Source: Azolla caroliniana
Lineage: Eukaryota; Polypodiophyta
NCBI GenBank assembly: GCA_043228905.1
Contig: JBHGNT010000004.1
Location: 19,530,001-19,594,000, forward strand
Length of the DNA: 64,000 nt
Direction of reading: 5' to 3'
Below are positions 10,894-22,279 of this stretch, in pieces. Position 1 is the first letter of the stretch; every line of letters starts with the position of its first letter. The notes beneath the pieces are model-generated. The model did not search any database. It had not been told where the DNA came from and was given only the letters and a program-made list of their open reading frames with translations. Both the position numbers and the translations under genes were made by a program.

Positions 10894-11595
10894 TTGACCA
10901 TATGGTCGTGACATGGAGTGTGGAATGGTAGATCGTCAATGGGTAGAGGAAAGAGAAAACAGGGTTCACGATTAAGCATAAGAGGGGATGAAGTGTAAAT
11001 AACCACCAAGAACAATTTGAGCGCACCCAAATCGTTTAACACACTTGGTGTAAGTGAAGCATAATGAGAGATAGAGGAAGGGGAGAGAGACGAGGGATTA
11101 ATCACTAACATTAAAACTAGAAATAAGTTAAAACATAACCATAAGCTAAATAGTCTAGATGAGAGAGAGGGAGAGATTAAGAAGGAGACTAATTTTCATT
11201 AAGGAAAAGGAAAAGTTACAATACCATGGGTAATGGTCATGAGCAAACTAGTTTCGCCCCCTACGGGCCTCATCAGTGCTAAAATGACCATTTGGGGTGG
11301 ATAGGTTTACATAAGGAGTTTTCGGAAAGGCTTTAGAGAAATGACAATGGGGAGTGTGGGTGTGCTTATGGATGTGATTGAAAGGGGGAAGATTTGGAGA
11401 AGAAGGAAAAGGATTTTATGGGCTTTAATGTGATAAGGGGAAGGTTTTGGTATAAGGAAAATGAGGTTATATTGTAAAAGGAGGGATAAGAAGAAAACGG
11501 AGAGTTTAGGATATAAAATGTAAAAAGAGAGGAAATATAAGGGGCATTAAGAGAGAGGGGGAAACAAGGATTATGTGAGATGATGAGAAGGGAAG

Positions 11596-11621
<26 letters not shown>
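11596..11621. repeat. (AG)n microsatellite
   Basis: About 13 uninterrupted AG dinucleotides at the right edge of the 10721-11636 insertion, just before the tRNA-His unit resumes. Confidence 0.95.
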
Positions 11622-11628
<7 letters not shown>

Positions 11629-11741
11629 CGCTTTTTGCTGAAATTAAATTCTTATGCTTCTCGATATTTGCAACCAACTTTCTATCTCAAATCCATCGAG
11701 ATTCGAAGTATCTTTACATGTTGATATATACTCACTTTTGG

Positions 11742-11813
11742 TGTGGTTGCTGGGATTCGAGCCCAAGTCTCCATGACCACAACGTGGAATTCTAACCACT
11801 AAACTACAACCAC
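11742..11813 (-). pseudogene. tRNA-His(GTG)-like copy, mildly decayed
   Basis: Acceptor stem intact. One anticodon-stem pair is lost, the anticodon loop reads TTGTGGT, and the T-stem has one mismatch. Possibly non-functional. Confidence 0.7.
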
Positions 11814-13059
11814 CGAGTTTGTGTTGCCAAATTGGAACTAAGTCTTCACAACCGCACTATGGAGTTGTAAACACTAAGTACTGAATTTCCATGTTGCATG
11901 CATAAATTCATAGCTACACTCTATATAATATATTAGGCAAGTTTCCATAAAGGCATCCATAAATATGAAACTCTATTCATTAAGACTTGACTTCCTATGT
12001 GGCGTGAATAAATTGATATACACAATCTATATCACATATGAGGCAAGTCTCCATAAAGCCATGGACAAATTCAAGTGCACATTCTATAGGAAATAGGAGC
12101 CAAGATTGCACTCGTGACAATATTGTGCAATGTGGAAAATGAAAACCAATGGTATGCCAACTTCATACCCTACCAAATTCAAAATATAACAGTTTTCACA
12201 TATAACTGTACACTAAATTTCGGGGTCCTGAATGGGATTCATGCACAGTCTCGACTGCGATGACCTCGAATTGGGATTCATGCACAAATGTCGATTGCGA
12301 TAACTGGGAATTTTAACCACGGAGTTGATTTTTTTGCTCAAATTAATTTTTATGGTTATTTGTATTTGCAAACCCTAATCGACGTACACATTTGACACGT
12401 AATATGTGTCAAGGCGGTCCAATAACAATGTATAATGTCAAGCTCGTTGTTGGTCGACCTTAGCTCTCCATGACCATAACGTGGACTTCTAACCACTAAA
12501 GTACAATCACAAAATGCTCTTAAATTGAAAACAATCTTGGTCGGGACGAACAATTGATAGGAACCTTTGTTGGGGATGGGTGGTCGTAGTTCGGGGTCTT
12601 GCCAAATGTACACTAAAATTCGGGGTCCTGAACAAGATTCATGCACAAGTCTCGACTCACGACCTTGAATTTTAACAACTGAGTCGATTTTTTTGCTCAA
12701 ATTAATTATTATGGTTATTTGCATTTGCAAACACTAATCGATATACATATACGATATGTAATATGCATCAAGGTGCTCCGATAACAATGTATAATGTCAA
12801 GCTCATTGTTTGTAGAGATTAGGTCTCCATGACCATAACGTGGACTTCTAAACACTAAAGTACAACCCCAAAATGCTCTTAAATTGAAAACAATCTTGGT
12901 TGGGACGAACATTTGATAGGAACCTTTGTTGGGAATGTTTGGTCGAAGTTCTTTGCACAAATTAAAGTGTTATGCTCCTCGGTATTTGCAACCAACTTCC
13001 TATCTCAAATCCATGAGGATTCGAAGCATCTTTACAAGTTGATATAGGCTCAGTTTTGG

Positions 13060-13131
13060 TGTGGTTGCTGGGATTCGAGCCCAGGTCTCCACGGCCACAA
13101 CGTGGAATTCTAACCACTAAACTACAACCAC
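13060..13131 (-). tRNA. tRNA-His(GTG), structurally perfect copy
   Basis: Fourth copy identical over 72 nt to those at 4063, 9739 and 10525. It is the last clear tRNA-His of the array. The flanks carry their own substitutions, and no T-run terminator lies immediately 3' on the minus strand. Confidence 0.8.
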
Positions 13132-13509
13132 CGACTTTGTATTGCCAAATTGGAACTAACTCTTGACAATCGCAACATGGAGTTGTAACCACTAAGTACT
13201 GACTTTCCATGTTACATGCATAAATTCATAGCGACACTCTATATAATGTATTAGGCAAATCTCCATAAAGGCGTCCATAACTGTGGAATTCTAATCACAA
13301 CGACTTGACTTCCTATGTGGCGTGAATAAATTGATGTACAAAATCTATATGACATATGAGGCAAGTCTCGATAAAGACATGGACAAATTCATGTGCACAT
13401 TCTATATAAGATAGGAGCCAAGATGGCACTCGTGACAAGATTGTGGTATGTGGAAAATGAAAACGAATGACATGCCAACTTCATGCACTACCAAATTCTA
13501 TATTTCGGG

Positions 13510-14429
13510 GTCCTGCGTGAGTTTGAAGAAGTGTACGGCTCTTCAAAAGTCGAGACTCATTAGGTAATGTGATGCAATTGCATACATTTTAATATTTCAA
13601 TCTTGTATTGGAGCTAACATTGGGATTTATTATTTGCAATTGTAGTATATTAAATTTGACATTTTAGCGTATTACCTCCTTGTCATTAGTTTCTGTAATA
13701 ATATATCCTAAATGGTCACATACTTCATAACATCACTTAAGAGGCTTTTGCTCTTATTATATTTTTGTACCGTGCACCCTATGTTCAAATTTGTTTGGGA
13801 ATTCTATGATGAGGCATATTCTTGACCTTTGTGGATATACTTGTATACTCTTTGCATGGGTAACACCTTTATGGGCTGACACCGATTTCTAATAGCATGA
13901 TAGGGTAGGATATTGAGGATTTTACCCCCAATTGTCTATGTAAGAGCAATCTTTGGATTTTAGCTATTTCATTCCATGCACCAAGTAAGGTAGTGCCACC
14001 CTACACTTCCACTCCTTAAGCAACACGTGCATCACCATATCATTGAATAACATCAATCTCTTTTTCTGCATTTATTCTCAAACATATAATATCTATTCCA
14101 ATTTGCTTAAAGTCACGTATTCTACACTTATATTTTTGGAACTACAATGAACACCCATTGAATGTGGTCATCAAAATAAATAAGGTAACCAATAATGAGA
14201 TACTATACTTATTCTTGAAACTTGGGAACATGATACTCAAATTATTATTATTATTAGTATTTTTTCTAAAAAAAACTCCTTCCATAAGTTATAAAATATT
14301 GTGGGATTGTGTGGTAAAACCAAAAGGCCAAACCCCTCACCTAACCCAAGTAACCATAACCAGGGTTAGGAGCTACCTTAGTTTCATTAGGGGTTAGTTA
14401 AAGGTAACAGAAGGTATCTTGGAATGTAC
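13510..14429. other. AT-rich sequence, nothing recognised
   Basis: No repeat of either tRNA array, no retrotransposon motif and no convincing coding frame. The open frame at 14158-14397 is short, low-complexity and unsupported. Confidence 0.5.
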
Positions 14430-16489
14430 TAAGAGACTCTATAAAAGTGGCCCAAAACATGGAAAGCATTAGAAATGAGAACGTTATTGGAGGGCATCGC
14501 AGGAACATGGTTCATATAGCAAATAGAGGAGGCCAAGAACGATTGGCCGATACTTAAATCCCTGATGATCGGAAATTGCACTCACCATGACTCAACTCAG
14601 ACGGCCCTACACCAACTAGAGACAATCAAACAACAACAACATGAGCCAATAACACAATTTGTAGTATGATTACGACAATTACTTACCCACGCAAATCCGG
14701 CAATGCCAGAATCGATGAAGCCATTTTTCTTATGGCCACGGCTACGCCCAGATATATATTGTTGAGTGCGCGACCAAGGCCCCAAGACAAATAAAGCTCT
14801 AGATGACCTAGTCATCCAATTACACTTTCCAGATGCAGTACAATAGCAACACCACCCCAATGGAAGTCGATGTCCAAAACCCTCAACTACAAGCAAGGAC
14901 CCTACCAACGCGTGATGCACAAGGAAGAGCTAAGTGTTTTTTGTGCGATAATTATGTGTAGGTGAATAAACACTATCCAAAATAGAGCAATCCAACACAG
15001 AAGCAGGATCTACACGTATAGTTGGCTAACAATAGTTACCGGGCCGACCTATTGGAAAACTGAGTCGCGGGGTGTTGAAGGGAACACAGCCCCCGCACAT
15101 ACAAGCATCGACATCCTCAAACTCTCCCATATGCACATCCATCGCCACAATCCTCCATAGCCCACACAAAGTTCTCATCGATTCCGCTAGTAGCACATCT
15201 TCCATCAGCCAAGATTGATTTAGTCTATCCTCTCAATCTTGTAACCTCCAAAGCCCCCCCCCCCCCCCCCCACCCCCCCTCATCAAGGTGTTTATTGGCA
15301 ATCACCAACGCCTATATCAGTCCAACACCACAACCGTCTACACACTCAAACTTGGCCCAACCACAATCATGCACACTTTTTACGTACTTCCACATCAATA
15401 GTTCCCACTCACACTCGTATGTGATAAGTTCATGCAAAGCAAGTCCGGACTTGATTTTGATACACGTCACCTCACATTACCACAAGCAAGGCTAGTTCCC
15501 CTATTCACAAGCAAATGCGACCACCAAATCAGCAATGCCCAGGTAACATTAAGCAAGGAGATTCAACTAAACAATGTGTAGAAGGTTTTAGCTCAATGCC
15601 TTGAGCTAATTATCTCATCCGACAAGCCTATTACAGTCTCATTTCTAGTCCAACATGTCATCAACACAAGCATCACAACACCCGTCTGGATAGCAGGAAG
15701 GTGACGTTCCCCTTTAGATCATGCACGCATTGACAAGGCAGTGAATGAGATGTTTCAAATGGTGATCATCTCACCCTCACATAGTGATTAGGTATCAGAG
15801 CCACACATGGTCAAGAAGGATGACGACACATACAGATTTTGTGTTGACTTTCGCAAGCTCAATCAAGTCACCATCCCTGACCTTTACCCTCTACCGCGAA
15901 TTGATGATCTCTTGGACTAGTTGAGATGCTCAACATACTTCACCACTATCGATCTTGTAGTAGGATATTGGTAGAATCCAATGGACCCAAAAGACACACG
16001 TAAGAAAACTTTAAAAACATGAAGAGGCCTATTCCAATTCAACAATATGCCATTTGGCTTATTCAAAAGGCAACACGTTGCAGGGGTTGGCAAATTCAAT
16101 ATTCGCAAACTTTATCTCTGACGTTATAGTGCTCGTATACCTGGATGACATTTTAATTCATACTTCCACATGGTCACAACACATTCAAGCATTACAAGCA
16201 ATTCTACAATGAATACAACAACACAATCTAAAATTACAGTGGAAGAAATGCAAATGGGCTATCACCCAGCTAAAAATTTTGGTCTACATCATTTTATCGA
16301 AGGCCTACAGATGGAACCAAAGAAAATCGAGGCATGTTATCTTGGACATCCATGCATGTGTGTCGGCTTCGGCAAGACCACGAGTGTCTTGGACTATGGA
16401 GTAAAAGATCGGGAAATGAGAGCTCAACCCTTATGAGCTTCTGAGCACAAAAGGGGAAGAACAATGTATGAAAATTAAAAAGATAAAGA
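14430..16489 (+). pseudogene. gypsy-A, highly decayed Ty3/gypsy pol (plus)
   Basis: Remnant of a plus-strand gypsy element. A retropepsin-like segment VLIDSASSTSSIS lies at about 15172-15212. Reverse transcriptase follows from about 15735: KAVNEMFQMVIISPS, then [37 protein letters not shown] and a diverged YLDDILI box near 16138-16158. Frameshifts and stops are frequent. Upstream (14430-15150) there is a TATAAAAG-like string at 14441 but no recognisable gag. The 3' part merges near 16310-16489 with the truncated end of chromovirus-1, so RNase H and integrase are missing. It is a different lineage from the other gypsy elements here. Confidence 0.75.
15254..15279. repeat. Poly-C tract
   Basis: Eighteen C, one A, then seven C, within the gypsy-A remnant downstream of the protease segment. 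The exact length may be unreliable. Confidence 0.9.
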
Positions 16490-18650
16490 GCAATGTGGAA
16501 GTATTCCTTTGAGGATGTGGTGGTGTCTGTTCCAGACTCAACTCTTGCCCAGTATTTTGCGAAATAACTGTCATCAGGATACTTTCCTCGTAGGTGATCA
16601 TAAAGATCTGATGATATTTCAATGAAGCTAAGCGTGTTAACTTCACGGATGCGACTTAGTGCATCAGCGACAGTGTTCATGGAACCTTTACGATATCATA
16701 TGGAAAAATCAAAGTCCTGGATGAGATCAGCCCATCATGCCTTACGACCTTTCAAGTCTTGTTGGTCACAAAAATATTTCAAGGACTCGTGGTCCATAGT
16801 TACCACAAAGCGATTTCCATAAAGATAATGGCGCCATGTTTTGAGCACATGTATAACTGCAAATAATTCCTTTTCTTGAACGGTATACCGACATTGAGCA
16901 GAATCAAGTTTCTTACTCTCGAATGCTATTGGTTTACCATCTTGATATAAGACAACACCTATAGCATAATCGCTTACATCGGTTTCAACCTCAAAAGGTT
17001 TTGAAGGATCAGGTAAAAGAAGTGAAGGAGCCTTGCAAACCAGGTCCTTGAGTTCCTTAAAGGCGAGGTCTAGTGTAACATTCCACACAATAGGTTTTGT
17101 AGACTTACGCGTTTGACCTTTTAGAAGATCAGTAAACAATGTCATCAATTGGGAGTAATTATGAAGTGATTTTCGCAAAAACCCGACAAAACCAAGGAAT
17201 GATCAAACTTCTCGAAGATTCCGAAGAGTGGGCCAAAGCTTGATTTTCTCGATGCGAGAAGGATCAATTTCAACTCCTCGTTCGGTTATGAGATGTCCAA
17301 GATAAGTAATTGATTTCTTGAAGAACTCACATTTTGAGATCTTCGCATAAAACTATTTGTCACGCAATGTTTGTAAAACAAAGCAGACATGTTTAGCATG
17401 TTCTTGTAATGTACGACTATAAACTAAAATATCATCCAAGAAAATAATGACAAATTTTCCAACTTGTTCTCGGAAAATATCATTCGTTTCTTGTTGAAAT
17501 GTAGCTGGAGCATTGGTCAAACCAAAAGGCATAACCAAAAACTCATAATGGCCATAGTGTGTACGAAATGCCGTCTTAGGAACATCGTCCTCACTTATAC
17601 GAATTTGATGTTAGCTAGTACGGAGATCAAGTTTCGTAAAATACCGAGCTCCCTGGAGACGGTCAATTAGATCATCAGCCCGGGGCAAGGGATACGAATT
17701 CTTGATCGTCACTTTATTCAAGTGTCGGTAATTAATACACATACGCCATGTGCCCTCTTTCTTTTTAACCAAGAGAACTGGTGCACCCCATGGAGATTTA
17801 CTATAACATATATAACCCATTCGTAAATAGTCCTTGAGTTGCTTAGATACCTCATCGTCTTCGGATCGACTTAAGGGATAAGGAGGTATACTTATTGGTG
17901 CAACACCAGGTACAATATCTATACGATGGTCTATATTACGTTTAGGAGGTAAGCCATCTGGTAGTTCACTCGGAAAAACATCACGAAAGTCATTTAAGAT
18001 TTCGTCAAGTTGTTGTTGTTCAAAATATGTTAATTGAACCGAGACATTATCGATATTGTAAACGTGAATGTCCGGATTAAGTACACAATAAAATAGAGTA
18101 GAACAAGACAACTCAGATATTGATGGACACGAGGAAACAATCGAGAGGGATTGTTTTTTTATACATTGAATAAAATGAGTACAGTCGTTCTGTACAAATG
18201 TAATTGAATGATGAACCCAATCAATAGATAAAGAAGAGTTTTTATTATAAAACCAGGGATAACCCAGTATTACATCCGTGGTACAAAGATTCATTGCATG
18301 GAAGTCTACTTCCTCTATATAAGTATCAATAGAAATTCCTAATGAATGAATCGCCCCGTTGATGTATTGTACTCTTCTATCAACCAAGTGCAGTGGGTTG
18401 GATTCCCCATATCTGAACCAAACGATCATTCACAAAATTGTGTGAGCTTCCCAAATCAAATAAAACTTGTTCGGGAGATCCATTGATATACTCGTTTCCA
18501 CGTAGTAAATCATTGGGACCCAATACATAGTGAGGGAAAGAACATTGACAATTACTAAAATGATGTGTATAGACCTGAAGGACATTAGGAATCTGACCTT
18601 TATGGTCTGCAACTTTAATGTCCTTCCCTGATCTCTATATCGATTTTTTC
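16490..18650 (-). pseudogene. chromovirus-1 protease-RT-RNase H
   Basis: The retropepsin site reads [14 protein letters not shown] (18475-18434), with DLG instead of DTG/DSG. RT follows from about 17960 ([31 protein letters not shown]) with the catalytic box [11 protein letters not shown] at about 17450. RNase H (17040-16735) has VETDVSDYAIGVVL and LDSAQCRYTVQEKELFA and ends at NTVADALSRI near 16650. At least four interruptions are present, near 18430, 17610, 17350 and 17180. The domain order and DALSR ending fit plant chromoviruses, and the partner copy carries the chromodomain. Confidence 0.9.
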
Positions 18651-20090
18651 ATGGCGGCTCCCCGAGGCTCAACCATGTATGTTCGCGTCATGAGTAGTTT
18701 ATACATGAAAAAAATGTTAACAATAAACTATGTTTCTTTGCCCACATATGTGGTTTCGGCTCTTTAAGTCCTATTACGAGGACCCCGAGGTGCACTTAGA
18801 CCTTAAGTCTAAACATGTGTTATAGTCATATGTATCAAGGATGTTGTATGGTCTTGTTCATATTTGAACTTGAGACCTTGAGAACAAATACATTAAACAC
18901 TTGAGCCAACCAAGTTGCTCTTCTCGAATGCTTAATGTTTGATGCGTATAAGAGATATGTGAGGCATTTGATCATATATGTTTCTTTTAAAAGAACATAT
19001 ATGTCAAGGGTCCTTATTTCGCCCTCATTTACCAAAACTATGTTGGTACGTTACCTAACCTCAAGTCTCGTAATTACGATGGCATACGCCAAAGTGCAAC
19101 CTAATGGTCAAGCCAAATGAGCCCTCGTTTCGTAGTAGGGCCACGTGGCCCATCACATGGTCACGTCATTACGAATGCCTCTTGTAAGAACGAGCTCATG
19201 GTGGCATCGTATCCATGTAATGAGGGAGGGATGTTGGATACGTGTGTCATTGGAGCGACCTCACTTGAAGTGGGTCAAGCTCTACGCACTCAACATCATT
19301 ATGGCTATAGGCGTTTCTTTACGTAATGAAATCGAGGTCATCAACGGGGTTGTCAACAATTAAAAATTGTTGAAAAAGGGATGGTGACAACGCCATTCTC
19401 ACAAAAATGTGAGGACGGCCACCAACATCCTTTTCCCGACAAGGACAACTTTCGATATAATCACGTAATAACGAATATACACATATGTTTACTTATCACA
19501 TATATACGATCAAATACGTATATACGTGACCACATATGCCTATATTAAACATATCGTTATATTAAATAGCCACAAATGATGTGATCGAGATACGTAATCG
19601 AGGTATATACCTCTACGCACACGAAACATCCACAAATAAGAGATCATCGTAATACGCAATTGAGGTATTGACCTCTTACACATACGAGACCAAACACACA
19701 TCCTTTACAATAAATCAAGGTATTAAACTCATAAGCAAACGTAACATATGTTCGTGAACGTAATACGTAATTGAAGTATTAACCTCGTGCGCATACGACA
19801 CTCATCACATATTATTTATATGTCAAACGAGGTATTGACCTCGTGCACATATGTAAACGTTTTAGATAATCAATTAAAGACCACTACAACATCATTGACT
19901 TAATGAAAGAAAATGACATATAAAATAAACACATGATTAGATGGGAGAAGAGAGAATAGAAAAAAAAAATTACGGAAAGAGTTACCGAAGTTCTTCGTTG
20001 ATCGTTGTCTGGATCAAGGCCGACCGCACATCGATCGATCACCATCAATCAAAAGACAAAAGACAAACAAAGAAACATTAGTACATAGCT
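18651..20090. other. Gag-less leader region of chromovirus-1
   Basis: No gag frame or zinc knuckle is detectable where gag should lie. Instead there are palindromic and repeated strings: a near-perfect hairpin around CATATATG...CATATATG at 18973-19004, and from about 19570 to 19870 five diverged copies of a 60-80 bp unit containing GAGGTATTGACCTC. A tRNA-like stretch with a GTTCAAATA B-box lies near 18840-18930 on the minus strand. The short open frames here have no family resemblance. Confidence 0.6.
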
Positions 20091-20100
20091 CTGATAGCAA
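20085..20100 (-). other. chromovirus-1 primer binding site
   Basis: The minus strand reads TTGCTATCAGAGCTATG just inside the 5' LTR. It resembles the initiator-Met primer site TGGTATCAGAGC with one difference. Confidence 0.7.
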
Positions 20101-20102
20101 CT

Positions 20103-20556
20103 ATTAGAGATCTAGGTACTAAAGTAAGCTTAAGATAAGGATAAACTAATGATAGATAAAAAGGAGAAAGAGAAAGAAGGGTGCCGATCCACCCGACCAC
20201 CCCCGAGCGAAGGGATCGAGATGGACTCGAGCCTCGATCGGCGTCCCATACCACCACTGTGGCGTCGAGTCATACCTGGTGCTAGCGCACTCGCTACAAG
20301 AGTTGACCCACCACAAGACAGAGTCTCGACGTAGTCAACAAGATCCTCAAATGAAGGTAGCTGGGCCTCTATTTATAGCGATACCCAAGGCCCCCAGCCA
20401 TGTTCACACTTGGCCTAATGGGTTGTCTCAATCCCGAGGATTAAAAAGTAATCCTCCCCTTCTTTACACTCTCGTTTAACCCTCACACTTATCCACATGT
20501 ATAGAATACTACGGTAAATTCTCACCACGGGATATTATATGGTCATGCTTGTAACA
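20103..20556 (-). mobile_element. chromovirus-1 5' LTR
   Basis: About 454 bp, starting TGTTACAAGCATGACC on the minus strand at 20556 and ending near CTCTAATA. It is homologous along its length to 60555-61012. Shared landmarks are GGGTGCCGATCCACCCGACC, CTATTTATAGCGATACCC (TATA region at about 20370) and CACCACGGGATATTATATGG. Confidence 0.85.
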
Positions 20557-21831
20557 GTTAGGTTGCTATTCACCACTTACTTTGGATTGAACTTGGTATT
20601 ATGCTATTTATCACTGTCGGTCTAGTTGTTACACAATGAATTTGAGATGAAGTTATTGTTTGTCTTAGTGGATGGGTTATTACAAGGGATGGTATCAGGC
20701 TTTGGTCTCCTTGGTGTGGTCCATGGTCGGTGGGACACGAACCCACAAACCGTTGATTAGAACTCAAGTGCCTTACAACACTAGATTTTGTTACATTGTT
20801 AATCACCCTTATTTTCGATTGAAATTGGCGTTTGCCCTATTATTCAATGTTATTGTTCTTATTGTTGTCCGTGCGCAGAATCGGACGAGTGTTTTCTCTC
20901 ATTCGTGTTGCACTCCTAGTGGAACTCGAATCCGAAACCTCTTCGTTCTAAAGAACGTGCATTATGCATTTGGACCCAACTATTGGTTATATTATGTATT
21001 TAATGGTGCTATTTTGTTTCGAATTTGGTGTTACGCTATTATTCCATGTAAATAGGGTTCTTACGGAATGGATTTGAGATCACATTATAGTTTGTCTTTG
21101 CAACGGTATCATGTTTTGCTGTCCTTGGTCTTATGCACGCCTGGTGGGAATCGAACCCACAATCCCTAGATTAGAAGTCAATTGCCTTATCCATTTGGCC
21201 CCAAGCGCTCAACTTGGTTATAGTTTTAATCACCTTAGTTTGACATAGATTTAGAGTTACGATACTATTCCCAATATGGCTATTTTGACAATACGGTTGT
21301 GACGCAAGGTATTTGATGTCATGTTTTCGTTCGTCTTAGTGTATGGTTTATTATAACGAAGTTCTTATTGATGTACGGTTTATTATAAGGAAGCATATTA
21401 GGGCGTTGAATCCTCCGTGTTGTATGCTTTGTGGGACTAGAACCCATAATCCCTTGATTTCAAGTCAAGTGCCTTATCTGTTAGGCAAGAAACGTTCCAC
21501 TTAGTTAGGTTGCTATTCACCACTTACTTTGGATTATATTTGGTATTATGTTATTTATCACCGTCGATCTGGTTGTTACACAATGGATTTGAGATGAAGT
21601 TATTGTTCGTTTTAGTGTATGGGTTATTACAAGGAATAGTATCAGGCTTTGGTCTCGTTGGTTTGGTCCATGGCCGGTGGGAATCGAACGCACAATCCGT
21701 TGATTAGAAATCAAGTGTCTTATAGCACTAGATTTGGTTATATTCTTAATCAACCTTACTTTGTAATAGATTTCGTTTTACGCTACTATTCATGGTATGG
21801 GATTTTTGCAATGGATTCCATGTCAAGTTAT
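20557..21831. repeat. tRNA-Arg tandem array, block 1
   Basis: Satellite-like sequence built from tRNA-Arg-derived modules on the minus strand. In order: a D-arm-less TCT module (about 20731-20785), a module with a TAT-type loop (about 20910-20975), the best cloverleaf (21136-21208), a module with a TGA loop (about 21430-21490), then another D-arm-less module (about 21674-21730). The linkers share strings such as GGTTGCTATTCACCACTTAC and TTTAATCACC. The block is bounded by chromovirus-1 and copia-2. Confidence 0.88.
21136..21208 (-). pseudogene. tRNA-Arg(TCT)-like copy
   Basis: 73-nt module with the loop CTTCTAA and a GTTCGATTCCC-like B-box. The anticodon stem and D-arm carry substitutions that break pairs, so it is probably non-functional. 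Confidence 0.7.
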
Positions 21832-22279
21832 TGTTAGGATCTCGGTCCCTCTAGATGGGATATGCAGGCCCGGCATCGGAATACCCGGCAAGGAAGACCC
21901 GGTGAGAACGGGACGTTGCAGGCCTGCCATCGGAAGACCCGGTGAAAACCTGATGTTGCAAGCCCAGTGAGAACCTCTCACCGGATGAAGGGACATATAT
22001 GTAGATATGTTTGTGAGACCTCATTGGGGCTATATCTGTAAATAGTCCTAATGTCATATTAGTATAAATGTGACCTAGGGCAAACAGTGTATAGACTGTT
22101 GTTGTTATTATCTTCATATAGTGTAATTTGGTGTAACGACTGTATAGAGAGAGAGAGAGAGAGAGCAATACAGAGCATGTCTCTATTGTAACCGCCGTTA
22201 GCCGAAGATCGTGAGTAGAAGGTCGTTGCCTCTATGCTCCCTGTTGTACTCATTGGCATAGTGATAGTTTGGAGTCCGT
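21832..22279 (+). mobile_element. copia-2 5' LTR, left part
   Basis: Begins TGTTAGGATCTCGGTCCCTC. It has repeated CCGGTGAGAACC strings, a (GA)n run at 22148-22165, and ends at GGAGTCCGT, where gypsy-B is inserted. The 3' LTR shows the uninterrupted counterpart at 34069-34085. Confidence 0.9.

Larger units (their letters stand above)
10721..11636. other. Unidentified insertion in the tRNA-His array
   Basis: About 0.9 kb that replaces the expected unit sequence. It starts with a segment (TGTTGACTATACGGTCATGA at 10721) that recurs in diverged form at 10892. Between the two copies lie degenerate telomere-type repeats, and the segment ends in a GA microsatellite. It contains no recognisable protein; the open frames at 10878-11111 and 11366-11677 on the minus strand match nothing I know. 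No clear terminal repeats or target duplication are visible, so its class is unknown. Confidence 0.6.
11637..13509. repeat. tRNA-His tandem array, block 3
   Basis: Resumes in the middle of a unit (AAATTAAATTCTTATGC...). The tRNA copies at 11742 and 13060 are 1,318 bp apart because part of a unit is duplicated and rearranged at about 12230-12960. There GAATTTTAACCACGGAGT-type modules and the TTGTTGGGGATGG block occur twice. The array ends at about 13509 at ATATTTCGGGGTCCTG. Confidence 0.88.
16490..20556 (-). mobile_element. chromovirus-1, 5' part of a Ty3/gypsy element (minus)
   Basis: Reads from high to low coordinates: 5' LTR (about 20103-20556), primer site, a 1.4-kb segment without gag, protease, RT and RNase H, ending at about 16490 just after the RNase H domain. 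Integrase and chromodomain are absent. The same family occurs at 60555-64000, where the complementary 3' half is present. Overlapping parts of the two copies are very similar. The element abuts the tRNA-Arg array at 20557. Confidence 0.85.

Noticed and set aside
11366-11677. Serine-rich minus-strand frame of 103 codons
   Set aside because: Low-complexity translation of AG/GAA-rich sequence and the microsatellite, with no start or domain support.
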